From Bifidobacterium animalis subsp. animalis ATCC 25527 (lineage in GTDB: Bacteria > Actinomycetota > Actinomycetes > Actinomycetales > Bifidobacteriaceae): a stretch of DNA of 64,000 nt. Both the position numbers and the translations under genes were made by a program. Positions 34,834 to 44,076 of this stretch are shown one piece after another (the stretch's first letter is position 1; the number at the start of each line of letters is the position of its first letter). The stretch is taken from contig NC_017834.1 in the NCBI RefSeq assembly GCF_000260715.1, positions 124,001-188,000 of the forward strand, given 5' to 3'. The notes beneath the pieces are model-generated. The model saw only the letters and a program-made list of their open reading frames with translations, had not been told where the DNA came from and did no database searches.

Positions 34834-36510
34834 ATGCCGTTCTCTATTCGTATGGTGCAGGGAGACATGATGGGCGACGATGCGATCAACGTGGAGGTCT
34901 GCAGCATTCGCGAACTGCTGCACTGCACGTTGCAGGTGCCTTCCTATCAGCGTCCCTACGTCTGGCAGGCGTCCAACGTGCTCCAGCTGATCGAGGATAT
35001 TGCGGATTCGGCGCCGGTCGATCCCACCTCAAATGCATCCAAGTATCGTATCGGCACCGTCATCATCTATCGGAACGAAGACGGGAATTCGCTTGACATC
35101 GTCGATGGGCAGCAGCGGGTGATCACGTTGCATCTGATATTGACCGCATTGGAGGCCTGTGATGGTGATATGCGGCTGGATATGCACGATGACGAGCAGA
35201 CCCGCCGACATCTGTACGAGAACTATCGTGCGATACGGCAATTGCTGGATTCGTGGGAAGGTGAACGGCGCTCGCAATTCGTGGATCGGCTGTTCGATGG
35301 CTGCGAGGTGCTGAAGGTTACGTCAGACCATCTGTCCGAAGCGTTCCAGATGTTCGATTCGCAGAATGCGCGCGGCAAGGAACTCGATCCCACTGATCTG
35401 CTCAAGGCGTTCCATCTTCGCTGCATGGATGCCGTCGACAATCCCACCCGCAAACAACAACTGGTGCGGCGGTGGGAGCTACATCAGGATGAGATTCAGC
35501 CGCTCTTCGGCACGTATCTCTACCGCATCGCATGTTGGAGCCGGAGGGAGAAGGCGAAGCCCGGCGGTCTGGATTCGGATTCCATCGGCATGTTCAAGGG
35601 CATTGATTTGCCGGGGTGCGGCAATGAACGGCGATGCGTGCAGTGGCAGCGCAATTTCGTCACAGCATGGTATGCGAATACTGTGCATACCGATGACGAG
35701 CCGGAGACGTCGTATACGTTCCAGATCGACCAGCCGGTGATCAACGGTGAAGCGTTCTTCTGTTATGCGGAGCATTATCGAAGGTGGCTCCAACAGCAGA
35801 TCATGCATGATGAAGATCCGTGGAGGGATGCCTACGCCGATATCGCCCCCTTTGCTAATACGTGGCGATACCGCTATATGATCGAGCTCTTTCATACCAT
35901 CCTGCTGTATTACCGGGATAGATTCGGCGATGACGATGCTGCAGACGTCGCCAGAATGGCGTTCCTGTATGCCGCGTATATGCGACTCGGAACCAAATCA
36001 TTGTCATTTGCCGCCGTCAACAACTATGTGCTGACCGACGCACGATGGGAGTGGCGGAATGCTCGCATATTTGAAGTGATTCGTAACTCTGACCGCGGGT
36101 CGGATGTGCTGTCTCAGATGGCGCGTATTCCTCGGAAGCCTATTGAAGATTCGGACGATTTGGGACTGTGGTATCGCTATATGCTGCGCAGTTCTAGGAC
36201 TCGGCTTGATGATGGCAAAGCCTCTTCGTCTGAGGGCATTCTTCATGTGCTCATCGATAATCTGCAGCAAACGGGATTGTTCGCGAAAGCCGATGTGGGA
36301 AGGCAGCAGTCCAGCCTTTCGGGATGGGATGTGTTTGACGTTTTGTATAAGGCCGGCTTCATCGTCCATCGGGGAAAAGGGAGCCCGTATTACTGCTTGC
36401 AAGAGAAGATGTGGAGCGGGCGCATACCTGAAGACTGGAAGGACTGGAAAAGGCGAAAAGAATGGGCGGCTGACATCGACGGCATTTTGAACGCGGGGAA
36501 GGGGCGATGA
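34834..36510 (+). CDS. DUF262 (GmrSD N-terminal, DGQQR) protein
   Basis: A 558-residue protein. The N-terminal DUF262 domain has VPSYQRPYVW at 35-44 and the ParB-like catalytic DGQQR at 91-95, the motif set of GmrS-type and SspE-type NTP-hydrolysing restriction proteins. The C-terminal two-thirds lacks a visible DUF1524 nuclease motif. It overlaps the next gene by ATGA. Base composition is less GC-rich than neighbours, suggesting acquisition. Probably one subunit of an anti-phage or modified-DNA restriction module. Confidence 0.82.
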   Translation: MPFSIRMVQGDMMGDDAINVEVCSIRELLHCTLQVPSYQRPYVWQASNVLQLIEDIADSAPVDPTSNASKYRIGTVIIYRNEDGNSLDIVDGQQRVITLHLILTALEACDGDMRLDMHDDEQTRRHLYENYRAIRQLLDSWEGERRSQFVDRLFDGCEVLKVTSDHLSEAFQMFDSQNARGKELDPTDLLKAFHLRCMDAVDNPTRKQQLVRRWELHQDEIQPLFGTYLYRIACWSRREKAKPGGLDSDSIGMFKGIDLPGCGNERRCVQWQRNFVTAWYANTVHTDDEPETSYTFQIDQPVINGEAFFCYAEHYRRWLQQQIMHDEDPWRDAYADIAPFANTWRYRYMIELFHTILLYYRDRFGDDDAADVARMAFLYAAYMRLGTKSLSFAAVNNYVLTDARWEWRNARIFEVIRNSDRGSDVLSQMARIPRKPIEDSDDLGLWYRYMLRSSRTRLDDGKASSSEGILHVLIDNLQQTGLFAKADVGRQQSSLSGWDVFDVLYKAGFIVHRGKGSPYYCLQEKMWSGRIPEDWKDWKRRKEWAADIDGILNAGKGR

Positions 36511-38669
36511 TGACCGGCAATCCGACGATACTGAGCATCGCTGAACTCTTCAACGAGGAATGCGTATATCGGGTTCCAATTTATCAGCGTGCATATGCGT
36601 GGGGCACTGATGAGATCAAGACACTGCTCGACGATCTCAAGCGTGCCGCCGGCACGGCATACCACCTGGGCTCACTGGTAGTCGCAGGGCGCGGCGACGA
36701 TCAAAATCGGACTGTGTACGAGGTCGTCGACGGGCAGCAGCGTCTGACCACGCTGTATCTGCTCATGGCAGTGCTCTGCCATGGTGATGACGATAGAGCC
36801 GCTGGCGCGCTGACTGCATGGAACATGCAATTGGAATACGAATGCCGTGCCGAATCATATGGGGTATTGCTGGAACGGTTGCGTGCGAGCGGCGAGCCCA
36901 ATCAAGCGGAGGATGTCGTCGTGCAGGATGGCCCATCTGATCAAGAGAACGAAGAGATGGAGACGATGTGCCGCCCATTGCTCGATGGGTACCAGATCAT
37001 TCGTCAATATATCGCAACGTCGGAGAAAACGTCGGAGAAAACGTCGGAGAATCGGATAGACCTCGAAAAACTGCGCACCAATGTGAGGGTCGTGCGTGAC
37101 GAATTGCCGCCGGGGACCGACCTCAACCGCTATTTCGAGATCATGAATACACGCGGCGTGCAGCTCAGGCCGCAGGACATCATCAAAGCGCGTCTCATGA
37201 GCGCTGTATCCTCCGCGGCCGATCGCGAGACCATCGGCCGCATCTGGGATGTCTGCTCGGATATGGATCACTACATGCAATGCCTCGCGACTCCCGATGA
37301 ACGGACGCGCTGGTTCGGCGAGGATTGGTCGTCGGTGCCGCCTATCGATTGGAATCAACTCGTTGGCGCAGCCGGCTCAGGTGATGGCGATGGCAGCGTC
37401 AAATCATTCAAGTCATTCAAGGATGTGCTACGCGAAGCTCTCAACGAGGAACCCCTGCAAGCGGAACGGCAGACGCAGCCGGGCGTCCGGTCGGACGACG
37501 AAGTTGAACAGTATCGTTCCATCATCAGTTTCCCGGCGTTCCTCATGCATGTGCTGCGCATCTACTGTGGCGGCGAGAGCGATGCTTCTGGCGACGCCAA
37601 GCAAATCTCTCTTGATGATGCGGAATTGCTCAGAGTAAAGGTGGCCAGGATATTTTCGAAAGCTCCAGAGAACTCAGAAGACTCAGGGGACTCAGACGAC
37701 AGTGCGTCTGCGGAGGACAACGCGAAACGATTCGCCGCAACACTGCTGAAGTGCCGTTTCCTGTTCGACAACTGCATCATCAAAACGCGCATGGATGCAG
37801 CCGCTCCATCCGATGCCACCGAATGGACGCTCAAATGCTGCAAGGAAAACAAGAAGGAGCGGTCCTACTACCTCGCCAATGCGTTCTCGAATGACTGCCA
37901 GCAGGAACTGATCATGATCCAGTCCATGTTCCAGGTGACCGAAACGGGCAACAACCACAAGAACGCACTGTACTCAATGCTGCAATGGTTGTGGGGAGTG
38001 GAAGCAGTCGATGGATTCGCGTTCTTGCAACGCATTCGGGAGTATGCGCGCGAGAGGCTTGAGAGGGCGCTGGGGCTGGAGAGCCTGAAAGATGCGCCGA
38101 CGGAAAAGCGCCAGTCGCGTATCCGTGAAGCCGTCAGCCGAGGTGTCGGCACTGAGCATTTCATCTTCAACTATCTGGACTATGCGCTGTGGGTGCTGCT
38201 TGCACCAGTCGATGGTTCGGCGCAGGGAGAGGATGTGCCTGTAGTCAGTATCTTCGGAGCCGATGAACCCCCGACGATAGCGTCGGACGTGCGTACTCAG
38301 TGGTGGGAATACACAGCACAGTCCGACGAGAGTATGCAAGCCCTTGATTGCAAGCAATTCCGCTTCCGCTACCGCAATTCCGTGGAGCATTTCTCGCCGC
38401 GGCATCCTTTGGGCGGCGGCGCGCCGGACAATGTGGACGACTTCGGCAATCTATGCCTACTGACGGTTCAAGAGAACTCCCGACGCAACAACCTCGATGC
38501 GATGGAGAAGATCAGGCATTTCAATGTAGGTCAGCAAAGCCTGAAATTCCAGTTCATGGTCGGGCAAGCACAGAAGGAGAACGCATGGGGCAAGCCGCAG
38601 ATAGAGAAACAGACCGAGCTATGGGTCCAGCTGCTGGACGCGCTGAGCATGGCATCCCGTTCCCGGTGA
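36507..38669 (+). CDS. DUF262-DUF1524 GmrSD-like restriction protein
   Basis: A 720-residue protein. DUF262 domain: VPIYQRAYAW at 23-32 and DGQQR at 75-79. A charged insertion at about 171-182 is coded by three near-perfect 12-bp repeats (37017-37054). The C-terminus carries a DUF1524-type His-Asn-Asn nuclease region: VEHFSPRHP (His about 628), FGNLCLL and SRRNN. GmrSD family enzymes cleave glucosylated or phosphorothioated DNA. Its stop at 38667-38669 lies against a YefM antitoxin remnant, marking the island edge. Confidence 0.82.
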   Translation: MMTGNPTILSIAELFNEECVYRVPIYQRAYAWGTDEIKTLLDDLKRAAGTAYHLGSLVVAGRGDDQNRTVYEVVDGQQRLTTLYLLMAVLCHGDDDRAAGALTAWNMQLEYECRAESYGVLLERLRASGEPNQAEDVVVQDGPSDQENEEMETMCRPLLDGYQIIRQYIATSEKTSEKTSENRIDLEKLRTNVRVVRDELPPGTDLNRYFEIMNTRGVQLRPQDIIKARLMSAVSSAADRETIGRIWDVCSDMDHYMQCLATPDERTRWFGEDWSSVPPIDWNQLVGAAGSGDGDGSVKSFKSFKDVLREALNEEPLQAERQTQPGVRSDDEVEQYRSIISFPAFLMHVLRIYCGGESDASGDAKQISLDDAELLRVKVARIFSKAPENSEDSGDSDDSASAEDNAKRFAATLLKCRFLFDNCIIKTRMDAAAPSDATEWTLKCCKENKKERSYYLANAFSNDCQQELIMIQSMFQVTETGNNHKNALYSMLQWLWGVEAVDGFAFLQRIREYARERLERALGLESLKDAPTEKRQSRIREAVSRGVGTEHFIFNYLDYALWVLLAPVDGSAQGEDVPVVSIFGADEPPTIASDVRTQWWEYTAQSDESMQALDCKQFRFRYRNSVEHFSPRHPLGGGAPDNVDDFGNLCLLTVQENSRRNNLDAMEKIRHFNVGQQSLKFQFMVGQAQKENAWGKPQIEKQTELWVQLLDALSMASRSR

Positions 38670-38773
38670 GTGCCGACCTGTTCTACAGCTCTGAGAATAT
38701 GCGCCATCTGGAGAAGCCGATTCGCCAATTGGAACATGGTGGCGTAGCTGAACACGAGCTTCTGGAGCCATGA
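38666..38773 (+). pseudogene. YefM-type antitoxin, 3' remnant
   Basis: The frame reads SADLFYSSENMRHLEKPIRQ and ends in ELLEP, the C-terminal toxin-binding part of a YefM/Phd antitoxin. The DNA-binding N-terminus is missing; the DUF1524 gene occupies its place. The stop is 1 nt before the toxin ATG, as in an intact operon. Confidence 0.8.
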
Positions 38774-38774
38774 C

Positions 38775-38909
38775 ATGCTCAAAATCTGGACTGACGAAGC
38801 CTGGGGCGATTATCTGCATTGGCGACAGACCGACAAGCGCGCTTTAAGAAAGATCAATGCGCTCATCTATCAATGTTTCGAACGCTTTTCCGCGTTCGTG
38901 CGAGCGTAA
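38775..38909 (+). pseudogene. YoeB toxin, 5' remnant
   Basis: MLKIWTDEAWGDYLHWRQTD then KRALRKINALI matches the first half of YoeB/Txe toxins, which are about 85 residues. After about 33 residues the frame diverges and stops at 44 residues, so the catalytic Glu, Arg and His of the C-terminal half are lost. Non-functional as an RNase. Confidence 0.8.
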
Positions 38910-39062
38910 CGCGGCGCTCACGCGCTCGGTTTGTGGCGCACGTAATCTGCAAACAGATTCACGCAAGAAGTCTAGGGATGTGAATCGGAACCACCGCTTC
39001 GCCTGCTTGCGAAGAGTTGCATTCGCAGATTCGCGCGGGCAAGAGATCAGAGAGAGGAAACG

Positions 39063-39788
39063 GTGATTGCAATGAACAATGCGAAAATCAAGTCATGGAT
39101 GGTCACGGCGACGGCAATGGCCGCGGCGATGCTCACGCTGTCGGGCTGCGGCTCGGGCGCGGAAAGCAAGGCGGACGCCGATGAGGCCACGTTCACGGCG
39201 GCCGGGCTCTTCCCGCTCACCGGCTCCATGGCATATTTGGGACCGGCGAACATCGCGACGATGAAGCTCGCCCAGAACGACATCAATGCGGCCGGCGGCG
39301 TGCTCGGCAAGGACATCGATATCGTCTCGGCCGACACCTCGGACGCCGACCATGCGGATCAGAACACGTCGGCGGCGCAGTCGGTGCTCGCCAAGGATCC
39401 GTCGGTGGTGGTCGGGCCCCCGTCGAGCTCCGTGGTGAAGAACACGTTCAAGCAGGTGACCTCGTCGCAGGTGCCGATGATCTCGTCGGGCGCCACATCC
39501 ACCGCGTTCTCCGGACTCAACGACTACTTCTTCCGCACGATTCCGCCGGACACGGTGCAGGGCGTGGTGCTCGGGCAGATTCTGGTCGAGGACGGTGTGA
39601 AGAACCTCGCCATCGCGGTATTCAACGACGAGTATGGCACGTCGTTGCGTGACGTGGTGGTCAAGACGGTTGAGGATGCCGGCGTCAATGTGGTGTACGG
39701 CGAGAAGGAGACCTTCGACCCGACCGAGACGAGCTTCTCGTCGATGGTCACGAACATCAAGTCCACGAAGCCGGACGCACTGCGATAG
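39063..39788 (+). pseudogene. 3'-truncated livK paralogue (lipoprotein)
   Basis: The 241-residue frame is a close relative of the substrate-binding protein at 28103, but with a true lipobox LSGC. It matches through NIKSTKPDA and then stops at LR after crossing into biotin-carboxylase sequence. About 180 residues, including the second lobe of the binding protein, are missing. It probably folds poorly. GAGAGG lies before the GTG at 39063; an ATG follows three codons later. Confidence 0.85.
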
Positions 39789-41554
39789 TCGGCTACGCGG
39801 AGCCGGATGCCGACGCGCTGTGTGTGCGTCTGGCCGACGAAGCGTACGCATTGGGTGCGGCCGAGACCGCCGACTTCGCTCAGGCCGTGATCGACGCGGG
39901 AATGGTGTGGGTGGGGCCGAAGCCGGAGACGATCCGCGTGCTCGGCTCGAAAGTCGCGGCGCGCCGGATCGCCGCCGAAGTGGGCGTACCAATGACACCC
40001 GGTACCACGCAACCGGTTCAGGACGCCGCCGAAGTGGTCGAGTTCGCACGCGAACACGGCTTGCCCATCGCAATCAAGGCGGTCTACGGCGGTGGCGGCC
40101 GTGGCCTGAAGGTGGTGCACGAACCCGACGAGGTGGCGGCCGCCTTCGAATCGGCGACGCATGAGGCCGAGGTGGCGTTCGGCAACGGCGATTGCTTCGT
40201 CGAGCGCTTCCTCGCACGTCCACGGCATGTAGAGGTGCAGGTGCTCGGCGACCAGTTCGGCACCGTGCTTGCCGTGGGCACGCGCGACTGCTTGCTGCAG
40301 CGGCGCAATCAGAAGCTCATCGAGGAGGCGCCCGCACCGTTCTTGGCCGCCGAGACCGTGCGGGAGCTCGAGCGCGCCGCGGTGGCGATCTGCTCACGCG
40401 CGCACTACGAAAGCGCGGGAACGGTGGAGTTCCTCGTCGACGACGGCACGATGAGCTTCATGGAGGTCAATACGCGCATTCAGGTGGAACACCCCGTCAC
40501 CGAGGCGGCCACCGGCGTCGATCTCGTGGCCGCCCAACTCGCCATTGCCGAGGGCGCGCCGGTGGAGGCGGTGCCCGGGCTTGAATCCGGCGTCACACCA
40601 GAGCCGCGGGGGCATGCGATGGAATTCCGCATCAACGCGGAAGACCCCTCACTCGGCTTCGTGCCGTTCCCGGGCGTCGTCGAAAGCCTGCAGGTGCCCA
40701 CCGGCCCCGGCATCCGCTTCGATTCGGGGGTGGCCGCCGGCGACTCCATTTCAAGCCGCTACGACTCCATGATCGCCAAGCTCATCGTCAAGGCCCCCAC
40801 GCGCGCCGAATGCCTGCGCCGTGCGGAACGCGCGCTCGCCAAACTGCACATTCACGGCGTGCCCACCGTGGTGCCCTTCGACAAGGTGGTGCTCGAATCC
40901 GCGGATTTTGGCGCGGGCGCAGACTGGAGGGCCGACGACGATGTGTCCAATGCGAATTTTCGCGTGTACACGCGCTGGATTGAGGAGGAGCTGCTGCCGA
41001 ATCTGCCCGCGGAAACGCTTGAGGACTGGCGTCGCGTCGGCGAGCGGGCGATGGGCGAACGCTCCGGCGAGGCCTCCCCGGTGGAAAGCTGGGTGGAAGT
41101 CGACGGCAAGCGCGTCACGCTGGGATTGCCTGCTTCGTTCGCCTCGATGATGGCGTTCGGGGCCGGCATGGCGCACGCCGGCGGCCACGTGCCCGCAACA
41201 GGCGCATCGGGTGCAGATTCCGACCTGCTCGCCGCGCTGCTCGGCGGCATCGCCCGCGGTGGCTCGTCCGAGACGGCACCTGACGGCGCTGTGCAGGGCG
41301 GCACTGTGCAGGGCGGCACTGTGCAGGGCGGCACTGTGCAGGGCGGCACACCGGTCACCGCTGAACTCGGCGGCACCGTGGTGCGCTGGCTCGCCGACGA
41401 CGGCGCCCCGGTGCGCGAAGGCGACCTGATCGTCGTGCTCGAGGCGATGAAGATGGAACGCGAAGCGCTTGCACCGGCCACCGGAACGCTTCATATCACC
41501 GTGCCGGTCGGCGAGCAGGCGGACTACGGCGCCGTGCTCGGCACAATCGACTAG
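39781..41554 (+). pseudogene. 5'-truncated acyl-CoA carboxylase biotin carboxylase/BCCP subunit
   Basis: Sequence AIVGYAEPDADALCVRLADE begins inside the biotin-carboxylase N-domain; the usual opening (LIANRGEIA) is missing. A second in-frame loss joins LGAAET to ADFAQAVIDAG, removing about 30 residues including the GYGFLSEN segment. From there the ATP-grasp (KAVYGGGGRGLKVVHE), the MEVNTRIQVEHPVTE motif and the C-terminal biotin site VLEAMKMERE are intact, giving a 576-codon open frame from 39824. With the N-domain gone, carboxylation is unlikely. Confidence 0.82.
41285..41350 (+). repeat. Four 15-bp tandem repeats in the BCCP linker
   Basis: The unit GGCGGCACTGTGCAG repeats four times in frame, coding GGTVQ repeats just before the biotinyl domain. 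Copies are identical, so the tract is recent or prone to slippage. Confidence 0.9.
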
Positions 41555-41598
41555 CGGGCGCATCTGCACACGGCAATCGAACATTCATCGAGGAGAAT

Positions 41599-41944
41599 AT
41601 GGGCAGCATCACGGACTGGAGTAAATACCCACGCATCGCACGCATCGCCAACGCGGCGGCGGCCGACGTGGGACGCGGGTCGGAAACACTGATAACTAAC
41701 CTATGTGCGCGGCGACTTGTTCCGCGCGGCACGCCATCTTGCCCTCGGCGCGGAGCGGCCGCGGCGTGCTCGACGCGAGAACCGGCGCAAAACCAAGCGA
41801 CCCGCACGCGCGCTCGTTGTCACCGGATTCTACATTCCGCAGGCGCAGCAGCCGGCCGCCGAAACGGACGGCCCGCTCGGCGCGCTATTTCGGCACGGTC
41901 GCCAAGCTGAGCGCCTTCGCCAGGCATTAGGTAATCCGAGCTAG
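41599..41944 (+). pseudogene. Frameshifted glutamate-cyclase-like (DUF4392) remnant
   Basis: Frame 1 starts MGSITDWSKYPRIARIANAA and reads to ETLITNL. Sequence then continues in frame 3 as YVRGDLFRAARHLALG and later VVTGFYIP with AAETDGPLGALF, motifs of the D-glutamate cyclase family. A further shift gives GTVAKLSAFAR. At least two frameshifts and a short length make this a dead gene. DUF4392 genes often lie beside 5-oxoproline or biotin-carboxylase genes, as here. Confidence 0.6.
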
Positions 41945-42036
41945 CGCCTGGGTGGCAGGAATAGAGAACGGCGAATTCACTCGGCGTTCATCGAACGCCG
42001 GGCATGGCGCGGCGGCGAGCGGTTACTGTGGGAAAT

Positions 42037-43638
42037 ATGAGTAATGAGAGCAAGAACAGCAATGATTCCGCAGTGCCGCAGCCGCAGCAATCGGAACCAC
42101 AGTGGCAGCCGGCTACCCCACGTCCGTTCCCGAAATCGAACTATATTCGCCCTGGCATTGACGACCGGCCCGATCTCGACAAGGCACTGAGTGCTGAAGA
42201 CAAGTCGGCGGTCGCGCGCTTGGCCGTGCGGCAGAAGCCGGTCACCGCACCGCCCGCCGCCACACACCCGGAGGTGCAGGCCGCCGCGCTCGCCGATGCG
42301 GCGGGATTGGCCCACGCAGCCTCCGACGAGCCGATTCCCGACGTGGAATCCGCGTTCTTCGACCTGCGTGATCCGATGGTCGATTCCACCGGCTACCGCC
42401 CGACGCGCACGCAGGTGTTGCGCATGAAAATCGGCTTTGCCGCGGCGTCGCTGCTGCTGTCGTTCGCCATGGTAGCGCTCACCGTGGTGCTTGTGCCGCT
42501 GCGACTCGACGAATTCGGCGGCGCTTTCGACGGCACGGTGAATCTGGCGGTGCTGATTGGCGTGGGCATTGTGGTCGCGATGCTCATGACGGCATTCGCT
42601 TCCGCGATGTCAGACCGCACGCGCCTGCCGTTGGGGCGTCGCACACCCTGGCTCATCGGCGGCACCGTGGTCGCCACACTGTTTGCATTCGCGCTGTCCG
42701 CATGCCATACGAACGTCGCGATGATTCTCGTCTGGGTGTTCATGCAGCTCGGTTATGCGGTGATGGCGATGGCGTGCTCGGCAATGGTGGGCGAGATGGT
42801 GCCCGACAAGTTCCGTGACGCGGTGGCCACGTGGCGCAATGTTGCCATGTTCGCGGGGTCGCTCGCCGGCGCTGCGTTCGCCGCTGGCATGGCGGACCAT
42901 GTCGATGCCGCGATGGACATATGCGCCGTGGCCATGCTCGCCGCCGGCGCTGTCGCGTTGTTCGTGCCACCGCACGAGCATTCCAGCGAATACCTGCACG
43001 TCACGCCGCTCGACGAAGACAAGCTGCTCGTGGCCTTCCGCGCGCCGCAGGGCGTGCGGCACTGGGGCATGATCGCCGCGATCCGCCTGCTCGTCTCGGC
43101 CACGCTCGCCGTCTCAATCACGTACGTGTGGTTCCTGGTGCGCTATGAGCATGGGACGCATGCTCCGAATTCACTGCAGTACACGGCGGTGACGATTGCC
43201 GCCATGGCCGTGGTGGCCTATGTGCTCGCCGCGATATCCTCCGTGCTGCTCGATCCGATTGCCAGCCGCTTCTCCAGTGCCAAGGCGCCGCTCGCCCTCG
43301 CGTCGGCCGTCATGCTTCTCGCGGCGATCTGCGGCATCGCGATGCCCAATCGCGCCGGACTCATATTATTCGCCGCATTCGGCGGCTGCGCACTGGCCAT
43401 GCTCGATTCGCTCGCGCAGGCCCAGGCGCTTCACGCGATCGAGGATCTGCAGCACACCGGCCATGTGCTCGCCGTGCTGCACAGCCTCGACAGTGTGGGC
43501 AGACTGCTCGGCGTCGTCGTCGGCGCGATTGTGGTGGTTGCCGCAGACGCATTTGCCCCGCTGTTCATTGCCGCCGGCGTGCTGGCGTTGGCGCTGCTCG
43601 TCGTTGTGCTCTGCATCTCCTCGCGTCTCGCCGACTGA
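42037..43638 (+). CDS. MFS transporter, paralogue of ScrT
   Basis: A 533-residue 12-helix transporter. A hydrophilic N-terminus of about 120 residues carries YIRPGIDDRPDLDKALS, nearly identical to the motif in the sucrose transporter at 33060, and an Asp-rich LRDPMVDSTGYRPTR segment also shared with it. The membrane part has ASAMSDRTRLPLGRRTPW. A sugar or glycoside substrate is likely. Start at 42037 was preferred over an ATG 11 codons upstream because of a GGGAAA-type site and the paralogue alignment. Confidence 0.85.
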   Translation: MSNESKNSNDSAVPQPQQSEPQWQPATPRPFPKSNYIRPGIDDRPDLDKALSAEDKSAVARLAVRQKPVTAPPAATHPEVQAAALADAAGLAHAASDEPIPDVESAFFDLRDPMVDSTGYRPTRTQVLRMKIGFAAASLLLSFAMVALTVVLVPLRLDEFGGAFDGTVNLAVLIGVGIVVAMLMTAFASAMSDRTRLPLGRRTPWLIGGTVVATLFAFALSACHTNVAMILVWVFMQLGYAVMAMACSAMVGEMVPDKFRDAVATWRNVAMFAGSLAGAAFAAGMADHVDAAMDICAVAMLAAGAVALFVPPHEHSSEYLHVTPLDEDKLLVAFRAPQGVRHWGMIAAIRLLVSATLAVSITYVWFLVRYEHGTHAPNSLQYTAVTIAAMAVVAYVLAAISSVLLDPIASRFSSAKAPLALASAVMLLAAICGIAMPNRAGLILFAAFGGCALAMLDSLAQAQALHAIEDLQHTGHVLAVLHSLDSVGRLLGVVVGAIVVVAADAFAPLFIAAGVLALALLVVVLCISSRLAD

Positions 43639-43897
43639 CGGGGTGATTCAGCTGCGACCTGTCGTCTGGATATGCGGAACTGCAGCATGGACACTAGGCA
43701 ATCTAGCGTGTTATGTTGAGGCAATGTGATTACAGGTGTCGTATATTATCTCGCTGACCAGATTTGAAAATCTCACTATATGGACACCGTGCGCGCTCGG
43801 TCGCGGGCTGGGGAGTAGGTTCTAACCCAACACGGCGCCGCGGCAAGCGCACGCCGCGCACAGCAACGCAAACGGATACGCGGAAAGGAGGCTCGCG

Positions 43898-43963
43898 ATG
43901 AGTGAGACCATGGTCGCACGACTGCAGATTGTACGAATTATTATCTCGCCATCGGCGAGCTGA
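43898..43963 (+). CDS. Branched-chain-rich leader peptide
   Basis: A 21-codon ORF with a strong ribosome site (GGAAAGGAGG at 43882-43891, 6 nt before ATG). It encodes MSETMVARLQIVRIII then SPSAS, with Ile at codons 11, 14, 15 and 16 and Val at 6 and 12. It precedes a set of competing stem-loops and then the MHS transporter gene. It is of the same kind as ilv/leu leader peptides, where ribosome stalling at scarce Ile or Val controls termination. Confidence 0.8.
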   Translation: MSETMVARLQIVRIIISPSAS

Positions 43964-44046
43964 TTCGTATACCCGAAATCCAGCCCTGCCGATGCGGCAG
44001 GGTGACGCACATGACATCTCGAGCCCTGCCGAAGTGCAGGGCTTTT
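43950..44046 (+). promoter_or_regulatory. Transcription attenuator with competing stem-loops
   Basis: Segment 1 CATCGGC (43950-43956, inside the leader ORF) pairs with segment 2 GCCGATG (43988-43994). Segment 2 also includes CCCTGCCG (43984-43991), which pairs with segment 3 CGGCAGGG (43995-44002). Segment 3 equally pairs with segment 4 CCCTGCCG (44024-44031). Segment 4 pairs with segment 5 GCAGGGC (44036-44042), forming a terminator followed by TTTT. Stalling in the Ile codons would leave 1 free to pair with 2, free 3 to pair with 4, and allow read-through. Confidence 0.78.
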
Positions 44047-44076
44047 GCATATCGCAACACAGAAAGAAGGAGATTC

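Noticed and set aside
38775..38909. Functional YoeB toxin
   Set aside because: Only the N-terminal half remains and catalytic residues are missing.
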